Positions 43,563 through 53,280 of a stretch of DNA of 64,000 nt are shown piece after piece. Numbering within the stretch: the stretch's first letter is position 1; each line of letters opens with the position of its first letter. This DNA comes from Neoceratodus forsteri (Eukaryota; Chordata; Ceratodontiformes; Ceratodontidae), in contig CM028129.1 in the NCBI GenBank assembly GCA_016271365.2, positions 1,007,203,501 through 1,007,267,500 on the forward strand. The letters run 5' to 3'. Both the position numbers and the translations under genes were made by a program. The notes under the pieces are model-generated. The model made no database searches. It was given only the letters and a program-made list of their open reading frames with translations, and was not told where the DNA came from.

Positions 43563-45605
43563 TCCCCTAATTGCCTGGGCTAAAGGCTCAATAAAGATGG
43601 CGAAGAGGCCTGGGGAGAGAGGACAACCTTGACGCATTCCCCTGTAAAGGGGAAAGAAGTCTGAGTGGTGTCCAGATGTTTTTACACATGCCTTGGGGGA
43701 GGCATAAATCTTCCTCAGAATGGCTATAAAGGGCTCCGGAAATCCCATAGCTGCCATTGTGGCAAACAAGAATGACCATGAGACCCGATCGAAGGCCTTC
43801 TCAGCGTCTAAGCTGAGAAGGACCGCTGAGTCCCACCTGGATTGCATCGCATGGACTAAATGTATTGCTCTCCGAGTGTTATCTGATGTGGTCCTGGAAC
43901 TTATAAATCCAGTTTGGTCGAGTCCAATCAAAGTCGTCAATATGGGGTCCAGGCAAGAGGCGAGGATGGACATAAAAAATTTGTAGTCCGAATTAAGAAC
44001 CGATATCGGTCTGTATGAACTACAAAGTAGGGGATCCCTCCCTGGTTTGGGAATGACAGAGATTGTAGCATACTCCCAGCTGGGCGGAGGTGACTCACCT
44101 GAGAGAACCTCGTTATACATTGGCACCAGTAAATTACTCAGTAGTTGAGCCAAGCTTTTATAAAACTCAGCCCTGTAGCCAACAGGGCCAGGGGCCTTCT
44201 GAGTCTTGGACTTCGAAATGACCTGCTTCAATTCCTCCAGTGATATAGGTCTCATCAGATGGTTTTGTCGCACAGGATCGAGGGCAGGCAGCTTCAGAGC
44301 CGCCAACAAGGACTCAGTGGACACCGGGTCCTCTGTGTGATCCGGAGTATACAGAGTTTTGTAATATTTGCAGAAGGCTTGTGATATGTTTTTAAACTTA
44401 GTATGACATTCTCTCGTCTCTGGATCTCTTATCATTGCAATTGTAGATAATTTACAGTGTTGGCGGAGGCGGTAGGCCAACAGGCGGGAGGCTCGAGTTT
44501 CGACCTCACTGTATCTCTGCCAGAGGTATGCTAGGGCCACCTCTGTTTGTTGCAGGCACAGGGAGTCCAGACTTTTCTTAGTCTGTTTTATCTGAGGGAG
44601 AACCAACTCATCCCCTTGCTGATGGGCCATCTGAAGGAACCGAAGTGTTTGTTCAAGCTGTAATTGCTTTTCCCTCCGTGTCCTCGCCAGCCCAACTGAG
44701 TACTTTATTAAGTGACCTCTCAGTACCACCTTCAAAGTATCCCATAAGGTGGTTAATGGGGTCTCAGGATTGGAGTTGTCCTTTATAATTTCTGCTATTT
44801 TATCAGAGAGGAACTCCTTAAACTGTTCACTCTTTAAATGCAACGGATTAAATCGCCATCCAGTATTACGCCTCTCCAGACCCAGATCCCACAGGGTGAT
44901 AAGCGGGGCATGATCTGAATGGGCTATTGGGCCCATTGTAACCTTTACTAGTGAGTCGACCCGCTCCTTTTGGGTGTAACAGTGGTCGATTCTCATATAT
45001 GTTGCATGGACTGTGGAGTAGTACGTATAACCCCTATCCCTAGGGTGTAAGGTTCGCCAGGTATCTAGCCACCCCATCCCTTCTACAAACCACTTAAAAA
45101 ATTTATGTGAGGATTGCTGTGTTGTAAGTTGGGGTTTAGAGGTGTCCATAACCGGGTTTCGAGCAATATTAAAGTCACCCGCCAAGATCAGGGTCCCCCT
45201 CGTCATCTTGATTATTTTATCCAGCAAGAAACGGATAGTTGGAGAATTCGAGGTCGGGGGGAGGTAGATGTTGGCCAGGGTCAATTCTTGTTCAAATAGG
45301 CTTCCTTGGACAATCACTAATCTATCGGCAGGATCACTCCACTCTTTAATTTTCCAGAATGGAAGGAGCGAGGAGACCAGTATGGCTACACCTCTTTTCC
45401 TTTTCTCTGGCATAGCTGAGGAAAAGATCTGTGAGTAGCCCCTTCCTCTGAGCCTTCCATGTTCCGCTGAGGATAAATGGGTTTCCTGCCAGTAAACTAT
45501 ATCCACTTTTGCCCTCCTTGCCAGCGTTATCATTCTGGACCTCTTAACTGGACTGCTCAGACCATTTACATTCAGTGAGAATACTTTTAAATGTTTATGA
45601 GCCAT
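43563..45605 (-). pseudogene. L1 ORF2, endonuclease and RT N-terminal part
   Basis: About 680 codons open from ATG 45,605 to the hAT. Endonuclease: FSLNVNGLSSP (residues 7-17), YWQETHLSS, LAGDFNIARNPVMD, AHSDHAPLI, all metal-binding and catalytic residues present. RT: SYRPISVLNSDYKFF, DQTGFISSRTTSDNTRR, LSLDAEKAFDRVSW, MRQGCPLSPGLF. The frame then meets the 8-bp TSD and reads into the hAT end. The YADD half lies at 22,560-24,360. Intact motifs over this length suggest a recent insertion. Confidence 0.92.
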
Positions 45606-45608
45606 TTT

Positions 45609-45623
45609 GCCAGGCACAGTTTC
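45609..45623. repeat. L1 target-site duplication, right copy
   Basis: GCCAGGCACAGTTTC; see 22,188-22,202. Confidence 0.85.
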
Positions 45624-46490
45624 AGCGCAGGTGACAAAAAGCTGGCAAACCTCTCCCCAAATTCCGGCTGTGCATTCCTTGTAATAGTTAAGCGCGCCAA
45701 GCAGGTCCAAAGTATGGAGCCTGTGTTCAGCCTCCGAGGTGTGGTTGGTGAAACACACTGGAAGATTGATCACCTGGTTAAGGTGAAACTCAGACACAAA
45801 CTTTGGGAGTAACTTTGGGTTGGGATGAAGGACAATCATATCCCTGTGGAACACCAGGTAAGGAGATGCCACAGAGAGCATCTGGAGCTCACTGAGCCTT
45901 CTGGCTGATGTGATAGCCACCAGGAAGGCAGTCTTCCACAACAGTTGAGACATTTCACACCTGTGCATCAGTTCGAATGGCTTTCCCATGAGCTTTGCCA
46001 ACACCAGCAACAAGTCCCAAGGTGGTGTTGGTTCATGCATTGGAAGAGAAATGTGGTCAAGGCCTTTGAAGAAGTGCCAGACCACCTTCTCCTGCACCAC
46101 CGACGGCATAACAGCCTGCACCCGGTATGCAGAGATGGCTGCCAGATACATCTTAAGGGTCGTCGACTGAAGGCCCTACTGAGAGATGGACCAAAGGTAG
46201 TCGAGAATGCTAGCCACTGGGCAAGTTAAGGGGGTGAAGCCACTTGCCCTGGCATCAAATGGAGAACCTCTTCCATTTGAAGGCATAGTATTTTTGAGTT
46301 GACTCCTTTAGAGAAGCCTTGACCAGAGGACATCTTAGGAGAGACCCAAAGCCTGGAACTCTAGCCGCTCAGGAACCAGGCTGTCAGGTGCAGGGACTGA
46401 AGGTCTGGACAGAGTACCTTCCACTGATTGCAAGAGAGCAGGTCCAGGCATAGAGTAAAATGCCACAGAAGCCTGCAGCTGAGGTTGAGG
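45624..46490 (-). pseudogene. DIRS B: RNase H end and recombinase N-terminal half
   Basis: From 46,490: PDLQSLHLTAWFLSG, the conserved linker after DIRS RNase H, then broken frames, then 176 open codons (46,151 down) with HISLPMHEPTPPWDL, FLVAITSARRLSELQML (catalytic first Arg block), VVLHPNPKLLPKFVSEFHLN-like sequence and LHTLDLLGALNYY. Homologous blocks occur in DIRS C (63,306 up). The frame runs into L1 at 45,608 without a stop by chance. Confidence 0.85.
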
Positions 46491-46520
46491 AGATCAGGGT
46501 ACCAAAAAGTACAATTGCAT

Positions 46521-46958
46521 AAGAACTTACAGTAACAGTAAATCTTCGAGAGTATCTCTTGCAGCAGGTCATAACACATGGGATATCAGCTGCAGGCGTC
46601 ATTTCCTCTGGATGACTTCTCAGCAGTTGACCCTGGGACCTCCCCCTAACATTACCACGTGGTGTCAGTCGGCACGTATAAAAGGGGGAGGTCCCAGCTA
46701 CTTCTCAGTTCTTTTCCATCCTACCAACCAAATGAGAAAACCTTTCTCAGGCCTCTGATGGGAACTGAGGAGGGAAATAACGCAGCAGCTCGTGGAGTCG
46801 TAAAAGGGCAGGAGTAAGGAACCCTTCTGAAGTAACAGCAAGGGGGAAGGTGTGTGGGGCTGCATGAGATACTCTCAAAGATCTACTGTTACGTTAAGTT
46901 CTTACACAACTGTACTATCTTTGAGACAATCTCTTGCAGCAGGTCATAACACATGGGA
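46521..46958. repeat. Terminal inverted and direct repeats of DIRS A
   Basis: Inverted arms 46,521-46,558 and 46,866-46,904 (AAGAACTTACAGTAACAGTA and complement, few mismatches). A 30-base direct repeat, identical at 46,554-46,583 and 46,929-46,958, begins ATCTCTTGCAGCAGGTC. Mirrors the design at 21,532-21,820. Confidence 0.85.
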
Positions 46959-47640
46959 AGATTCCCAAGCAGTTATTATGCAAAAGGGTGGAGGAAGCGA
47001 ACCATCAGGACCTAGGACAGGAGGCCTTGTAGAACAGCCCGTCCAAAAGAGGTCCACTTCTTGGAAGCAATGTCTAGACGGTAATGCTTTGTGAACATAT
47101 GTACAGTAGACCACGTGGCAGCTTCGCAAATTTCTAAGGCAGAGATGCTCCAGAAACACGTTGTGGAGGCAGTCATGCCTGTGGTGGAATGGGGTATCAC
47201 AACTCCTATGAGAAGTTTGTTGTATTTTGTATAGATAAACGAAATGCAGTTGGCCAACCATGTGGACAAGCACTGCTTTGAAATCCTAACACCCTGATTT
47301 CCAGTGAAAAGAGACAAAAAGTAGCTCAATTTTTTGCAACTGTGAAGTGCAGAGAAGATAAATTATCAACGTTCTATGCACATCGAAACTATGAAGCAGG
47401 GATTCCCCTGGATTTGCAGGCTCCGCATAGTACACTGGTAAGTGGATAACCTGATTTTAAAATAAATTCAGAAACAACCACTGGCAAAAATGACGGGTTG
47501 TTGTGTAAAGGCACCCTATCATTATGAAACTGCAGGTAGGTAAGTTGGTACACTACAGCCTGTAACTGAAATACGTCTTCCTGATGTAACAGCAACTAAA
47601 ATGATAGTTTTCCAAAAAAGATACTGGAGTTCGCTGGAGT
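46944..47640 (-). pseudogene. DIRS A tyrosine recombinase
   Basis: LVAVTSGRRI near 47,600, then NPSFLPVVVSEFILKS, STWLANCISFIY, PHSTTGMTAS (HSTR expected; Arg lost), ISALEICEAATWSTVHMF and KHYRLDIASK with the nucleophile Tyr kept. Frameshifts lie between the blocks. Recombinases of this type circularise and insert the element without TSDs. Confidence 0.8.
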
Positions 47641-48540
47641 CAGCGGGCTCAAAAGGATTCATAGTCAGTTTTCCAAGTACAAAATTCCCTCACAGGGACT
47701 GGATCCCGGATAGGGGGATGGAGGTGCAGAATACCTTTTGAAAAGGTTCGAATCAAAGGTAACTGGGCCAATGTTTTTTTACCCACAGGTAAATGAAATG
47801 CAGCAATGGCCGAAAGGTGGACTGTCACAGAGGATATTTATTAAGTCCATCCTCTGACAAGGAGAGCAAATAGTCTAAGATGCTCTGAGGGGACCATACA
47901 TAAGGATCTAAGTCCTGTGTAGATGCCGAAATGGAGAAGCGATGCCCCTACATGGAACAGGAAGACCATGTAGATGGCTTCCTGGCAGCCTAGAGGACTT
48001 CTGCCACCTTTGGGGACACTCTGAAGCATAAGAGGACTATGTCCTCAGAAGCTGGGTGTGCAGATGGAGGGAGTTGAAGGTCTGGGTGTAGCAGACAGTC
48101 TTGCTCCTGGGACAACAGATCCCGGCAAATCAGCAGAGGTAGGGGATCCAGTTCTGAAAGCTGTAGAAGTTGAGGAAACCAAATCTGTATTGGCCAGAAT
48201 GGTGTTATGAGCATCATAGACGCCCTGTCCCAGACCAGTTTGAGTAGTACTCTCTGAATGAGAGGAAAGGGCGGGAAGGCAGAAAGAAATCTTCCAGTCC
48301 AGGAAAGAGATAATGCGTCTCACCACACAGTCCCAGGACCTTGCTCGAGAGAGCAGTAAAGAGGCAGTTTTGCGAAGAGGCAAATAGGTCCTACTCCGGT
48401 CAGCCCCATTGGTGGAAGACGTCGTTTAGAACATCTGGTACGATTTCCCACTCGTATGCCCGGGCAGTGGATCTGCTCAGGGCATCCGCCAGGGTTTTAG
48501 ACACCCCAGGGACGTGGACCACCAGAAGATGGATATTTCT
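47641..48540 (-). pseudogene. DIRS A linker between RNase H and recombinase
   Basis: Contains PIQIWFPQLLQLSELDPLPL and HPDLQLPPSA, the conserved 'WFP.LL.L...LL' linker of DIRS proteins, in a shifted frame; a stop-rich stretch follows. Confidence 0.6.
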
Positions 48541-48830
48541 CTAGATCACCCAGTACCAGACCCTCATTAATTCTCTGCGGAGAGAATATGAATGGGTGCC
48601 TCCTTGCTTGTTTAGGTGGTGAACTACCGCAGAATTGTCTGATTTCACCTGACGGCAACCAGGGGGAAGGAGAGTCATGAATGCCTGTAAAGTGTAGAGG
48701 ACTGCCCTAATTTCCAAGAGGTGAGTTGCCACTGGCATCCAGGATCCTTGGAACTGGACATGTAGGTGATGAGCACCCCCACCCTGTCAAGGAGGCATCT
48801 GTAATCAGACTGAGACATGGGACAGGAGAA
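48541..48830 (-). pseudogene. DIRS A RNase H
   Basis: LLEIRAVLYTLQAFMTL (the E of the active site within the helix), VKSDNSAVVHHLNKQGGTHS (the D motif and NKQGG) are diagnostic of DIRS RNase H. It degrades RNA in RNA:DNA hybrids; frame-broken at both sides. Confidence 0.8.
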
Positions 48831-49129
48831 TGATAACGGCATGCCTATCATTAACTTGTCCATGGACTTCCACCATTGTAGAGCTTGAAGAGTCAGGGAT
48901 GACTTGAGGATCGGGGCATTGAAATTGTTCTCCTTCTGGTCCCACTGGACTCTCAGGGTCCACCGAAGGACCCTCATATTCAACCTGGCTTTGGAGACCA
49001 TTGGAATTGTGGCTGCCAAATGTCCCAGGAGGTGTAGGTAGTCTTGTGCCGAGACCAATCTGCTGGGCTCTAGTCTACACACCAAAGCAATCAGAGCGTC
49101 CGCTCAAGCCACTGGCAAATATGTCATCC

Positions 49130-49900
49130 CCCCAGGAGGCATCTCACACAGCTCCGATATAGAGGAGGCGTTTCGCTGGCTGGTCCATGTTGGACTTTGG
49201 CTAGTTCACAGCTATCCCCACCTGGGTGAACAACTGCAGGGTTTGAGAAAGCGTGGACAACAGCCTTTGGTGGCAAGATGCTTTCAGGAGCCAAACCAGG
49301 TAGGGAAAGACATAGAGGTCATCCCTGTGGAGGGCCGCTGCAACCTCCGCTGGGCATTTTGTGAATACCCTTGGGGCCGAATGGGAGGGCCCTGAACTGG
49401 TAATGAGGACCCATAAACAAAGAAACTGAGAAATTGTCTGTGAGCAGGGTGCACCAGGATATGGAGATATGCGTCCTTTATATCAAGAGAGCAGAACCAA
49501 TCTCCCTTGTTCAGCAAGGGGAGAAGTATCGGGGCAGACACCATCCTGAAGTTCTGGTATTTGAAACAGAGGTTGAGCCCCCTGAGATCCAAAATGAGGC
49601 GTAAGTCCCCTGTCCATTTGGGAACCAGGGAGAAATGGGAATAAAATCCTGCACCCTTCTGTGGAAGGGGAACTGGTTTGATAGCAAGTTTTTAGAGCAG
49701 AACATTAATTTCTTTGTGTGAGACCAATGCAGAAACTGGGGTCAAAGACAGTGTAGTATCCGTAGATCAGCAGTAATCCTTTTCCATCCTTGGAGGTGCA
49801 GGGAAAACCTGCCCCCGACGGTTGGGGGTATTAAGTCTCCTGTCCCATGACCGAAAAAGGATGTCAGACGAGCTGACCCTGCGGGGGGGGGGCAGCAGGG
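49130..49900 (-). pseudogene. DIRS A reverse transcriptase
   Basis: AIKPVPLPQKGAGFYSHFSL, LVPKWTGDLRLILDLRGLN, FRMVSAPILLPLLNKGDW, FCSLDIKDAYLHILVHPAHR: the standard DIRS RT fingers and palm. The catalytic YLDD/HLDD is replaced by YLVW (near 49,300), losing both aspartates by a short deletion. Non-functional. Confidence 0.82.
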
Positions 49901-50171
49901 ACATATCAGGTTGCAGGGTTAACAGGCCTTATGTTTAGTAGCAGGCTGCTCCTATTGGGTCTAGACCCATGAGGGTGGCCTTTTAAAGGACCCCCGTGGG
50001 ATGTTGCGTGTGTCTGATACAAGGACAGAATGACTGAAGGATACGACCGGAGTCCCAGAAGACATTTGAATACATAGAAGTAGACGACAGAAAAGGACCG
50101 CAAGGGCCATCCAGTCTGCCCATTTTTTTCTACCTTATGAATGTGCCATCGGCCTTTGCTCTGTCAATAGC

Positions 50172-50942
50172 CTATCTATTCATACTCATCTGTATTGCTC
50201 CCTTATGCCTATCCCATGCTTGTCTGAAGCCCTGCACTGTATTCATATCCACCACTTCCTGAGGTAGGCCGTTCCATACATCCACTACCCTTTCTGGGAA
50301 AAAGAACTTCTTCACATTACCCCTTAATTGGCCTCCCTCTAATCTCATGCTGTGTCCTCCTGTCCTGCTATTTTTCTTATCTTGAAACATGTTAGACTCT
50401 TTCACCTTGTTAATGCCCTCAAGGTGTTTGAATGGTTCGATCATATCACCTCTCTCCCTCCTTTGCTCTAGGGCATACATATTGAGCTCTGTTAATCTGT
50501 CCTCATATGTTTTCTGATGCAGTCCCTGCACCATTTTGGTTGCCCTTCTCTGGACTGATTCAATTTGGTTAATATCCTTGTGAAGGTGTGGTCTCCAGTA
50601 CTGCACGGAGTACTCCAGATGGGGCCTAACAAGTGTCTTGTAAAGAGGGATTATTACCTCCCTCTTCTGACTTGTGATACCCCTACTAATGCACCGTAAC
50701 ATCTTCCTAGCCTTACCTACTGCTTTAGTGGTCTGCTTGGATGATTTCAGGTCAACAGTGATGATGCTGCCCAAGTCTCTTTCTTCCCTTGTGACAGCCA
50801 GCAAATCCCCTCCCAACCTAAAGGTGGCTTCAGGGTTTCTCTTCCCTACGTGCATGATCTTGCAATTCTTTGCATTAAACCCCAGTTGCCACTCTTCTGA
50901 GCATTTTGTTAGTTTATCCAGATCTCTTCTCATTCTGCCCAC
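50172..50942 (-). pseudogene. CR1 ORF2 C-terminal part
   Basis: 256 codons: DLDKLTKCSEEWQLGFNAKN, CKIMHVGKRN, VTREERDLGSIITVDLK, IIPLYKTLVRPHLEYSVQYW, IESVQRRATKMVQGL, YEDRLTELNMYALEQRRERG, VVDVWNGLPQEVVDMNTV. All conserved thumb and C-terminal CR1 blocks in one frame. The YADD block is just upstream (50,943-51,010) and broken. Confidence 0.9.
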
Positions 50943-51134
50943 CCCATCTGGATCATCTACTCTGTTGCAGATCTTGATGTCATCTGCAAACAGACAACCT
51001 TACCTTCCAGTCCATCTGCAATGTCACTGATGAAGATAGTGAAGAGGACTGGCCCCAGGACTGATCCCTGAGGTACCCCACATGTGACTTGCATCTCTTC
51101 TGACTATATACCACCACTCACTGTTTTCTGCCCG

Positions 51135-51731
51135 TCAACCAGTTTGCCACCTAGTTGACCAACTTCTGACCCACCCGAGCCTACCCAGCTTATTAATCAA
51201 TCTTGTATGTGGAACAGTATCGAAAGCTTTGCTGAACTCAAGGTAGGTGACATCAACTGCTCCCCCTTGGTCCACCACTCTGGTTACCCAGTCAAAGAAA
51301 TCTATGAGATTGGTTTGACAGGACCTTCCTTTTTGTAAACCCATGCTGTCTTGGATCCTGTGCTCCTGTGAATTCCAGGTGTTGCACTATCCTTTCCTTA
51401 AGGAGTGTCTCCATAATCTTGCCCACTACTGAGGTAAGACTGACTGGTCTGTAGTTCCTTGCTAGCTAGCACTCTTGTGGAGCAGGATCACATGAGCCCT
51501 TCTCCAGTCTTCTAGGACCTCTCCTGTGCTCAGAGACTCACTGAACAGTTCTGATAATGGCTCTGACAGGTCCACCCTTAGCTCCTTTAGTATCCTGGGA
51601 TGTATGCCATCCGGTCCCATTGCCTTGTCCACCCTGAGCTTATCGAGCTCTTGTAGGGCCCTGCCTTTTGTAAAGGGACTAGTGTTCACCTCCTCCCCAC
51701 CGTGTCCATTAAGATATTTGTTAGCAAGCAA
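51135..51731 (-). pseudogene. CR1 RT N-terminal blocks
   Basis: 51,462-51,731: LDKLRVDKAMGPDGIHPRIL, LSTGEVLEDWRRAHVILLHK. 51,135-51,344: GLQKGRSCQTNLIDFFDWVT, YLEFSKAFDTVPHTRLINKL. Between them a frame break replaces NYRPVSLTSV. The catalytic SKAFD Asp is intact. Confidence 0.85.
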
Positions 51732-51759
51732 GCTAAACTACTTTTATTTCACATGCACA

Positions 51760-52545
51760 TCACAGACCAACGGTCGGCAGGAAGGTGCAACGGTTGAAAG
51801 AGCGCGCGCTCAACACGGAAAGGGGCGGCCCTATTCAGACAGACGAAGCATTGGTTTCAACCAGTATAAAGCGTGTGTTTTTTTGCTAACATACAGCCTA
51901 CCTCCCAAGCCAACCGCGCCAGGCGTACGTCTAAAAGGAGTTCCGCCTCCCCACTTAGATTTAAGGCCTCAAGGCCACGCCTTCCCATTGTCACGAATTA
52001 GACGCTCTCTCCAGCTCTGCCTCTGCAATGTCAGTTATAGCAGCTAAGCTCCACCCATCCGACCGAGCTCCGCCTCCCTTCTAGTACCCCACCTCCATCA
52101 TGGCCGACGGTCCCTGCCATCGGTATCTTCGTTGCACGCCGCTCAAGTTCGGGCCTTGCGCTCTGTCCTGAGCCGAAAATACAGATTCCGGTACCAGGAC
52201 GTCTTTGTTGCCGTGAGCTTAGGCTGCGCTCCCTTGAGTCGGCCAGGACGCAGAGAAAGAGAGCGATACAGTAGCGGGTATGGAAAACGTCGTTGCCGTG
52301 TAGCAATACCTGCTGAGCTGTACTCCGCTTCGCTCCCATTGTTCTCCGCAGCCGCGCCTCTATCCCGAGTCTTTCGTATCCTGTGGAACTGACAGAGAGA
52401 GAAAGCCAGGAAGGCAGCGCCAGGCACAGCTGGGCTGGGCCGGGCCCGAGAAGGGGATGCCCGCCGACGGACTAGAAAGGAGCACTGCCGCCTCTGCTGT
52501 TTGGAGGACGGAGATGGTCCCGATAGCTGAACTGCCGGTGAGTCT
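51760..52545 (+). promoter_or_regulatory. CpG-rich island with candidate promoter and first exon
   Basis: CpG density is clearly higher than in the neighbouring DNA, with GC boxes (GGGGCGG near 51,823; CCGCC motifs) and no TATA close to the end. A plus-strand open start, ATG at 52,456 (MPADGLERSTAASAVW..) or the better-context ATG at 52,513 (GGAGATGG), runs to a consensus donor CCG|GTGAGT at 52,545. Could be a host gene's promoter and exon 1. No further coding exon is recognised in the window. It could instead be the CpG-rich leader of a LINE. Not assigned to a gene. Confidence 0.4.
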
Positions 52546-52660
52546 TAGTCGGTTCTACCTGGGGGTTGCATAAAGTCGTGCCGGGCCGACAATGTGCTTT
52601 CTGCAGCCGCGCCCAAGGAGACGGAATTCCGAGGTTTTGTTTGTGTACAAATAGGGGGAC

Positions 52661-52885
52661 GGGTCACCATGTATCTACACGTCTGAACAAACCGGGGTGA
52701 CAGTCCGTCAGTAAACACAGCAGTACATGCAGCGTAACAGTGTATCAATACGTCGGAACTAACTGGGGTTAACAGTTCCTAAACACAAATGTACTAATTG
52801 GGTCACACTGTATCAAGACGTCTGAACAAACTGAGGTCACACTCAGTCGGTGTGTAAATCTGAATGTACACTACAAAACGGATCA
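52661..52885. repeat. Degenerate 70-bp minisatellite
   Basis: TGTATC.A.ACGTC.GAAC.AAC..GG starts at 52,670, 52,741 and 52,810, about 70 bp apart; a weaker unit follows near 52,917. Confidence 0.75.
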
Positions 52886-53109
52886 CGCACCCATGAAGTA
52901 ACTGGGGTCACAGTGTATTAAAACCTCTTGATTACATGGGGATGAACAAGCTGGGTAGACGACCAACGTGAACATAACTGCACTAAACATGACCATAACT
53001 GGTCACTTTGTACATAAGCCTGCGCTTCATCACACCATGTGTAAACACAGCTGTGGTCTGCATTAGAGTTCGTTTAGGTATCGGAGATTCCAAAGGCAGC
53101 TGGGCAGCC

Positions 53110-53280
53110 CCAAAGGTGGTAAATGGTTAGGGGATAGACCGCAGAGGGTGGCTGTAACTGGAGTTCACTCTGAGGAAGGGATGGTGAGCAGCAGAGTGTG
53201 TCAGGAATCAGTACTGGGGCCAGTCCTCTTTAATGTCTTTATAAGTGACATTGCAGAGGACCTGGAAGTTGTGAAAGCGC
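53110..53280 (+). mobile_element. CR1 RT fragment
   Basis: An uninterrupted frame reads QRVAVTGVHSEEGMVSSRVC, then QESVLGPVLFNVFISDIAED: the CR1 RT B box (usual QGSVLGP). Ends at about 53,280. Same family as 20,830-21,531. Confidence 0.85.

Larger units (their letters stand above)
22203..45608 (-). mobile_element. L1 insertion, 5'-truncated at ORF2, split by a hAT
   Basis: The 3' end is a poly(A) tail, seen as T-run 22,203-22,213, preceded on the minus strand by AATAAAAATG. The 5' end at 45,608 lies three bases before the ORF2 ATG (45,605), so ORF1 is missing. The flanking 15-bp TSD is in DIRS B. L1 sequence is 22,203-24,360 plus 43,555-45,608, about 4.2 kb; the rest is the hAT. ORF2 frames are long and open on both sides, so it is a young copy. 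Confidence 0.9.
21532..46490 (-). mobile_element. DIRS element B (YR retrotransposon), split by an L1
   Basis: DIRS-type elements encode RT, RNase H and a tyrosine recombinase. Here only the recombinase and a short end of the RNase H region remain: N-terminal part at 45,624-46,490 and C-terminal part plus terminal repeats at 21,532-22,187, both minus. The gap is an L1 with a 15-bp TSD. Its right limit is DIRS A at about 46,500. The terminal inverted repeat (21,532-21,571 / 21,781-21,820) has 40-base arms. Confidence 0.8.
46500..49910 (-). mobile_element. DIRS element A, RT-RNase H-recombinase, decayed
   Basis: Minus-strand order: RT (about 49,130-49,900), RNase H (48,541-48,830), linker (48,045-48,383), recombinase (46,944-47,640), terminal repeats (46,517-46,958). 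The gene order is that of DIRS retrotransposons. It appears inserted next to or into DIRS B at about 46,500 and is cut by a CR1 tail near 49,910-50,070. Multiple stops. Confidence 0.8.
50070..51735 (-). mobile_element. CR1 LINE, 5'-truncated RT to 3' end
   Basis: Three coding pieces follow in order (51,462-51,731; 51,135-51,344; 50,172-50,942), ending in the CR1 tail GGGCAGACTGGATGGCCCTT (inverted, about 50,102-50,121). The last is a long 256-codon open frame, so this copy is younger than the other CR1 fragments. The 5' end abuts the CpG-rich block at 51,760. Confidence 0.9.

Noticed and set aside
43323..46151. A single 942-aa gene
   Set aside because: Junctions coincide with the L1 and hAT target duplications, and the parts belong to three different element families. 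Annotated as separate pieces.
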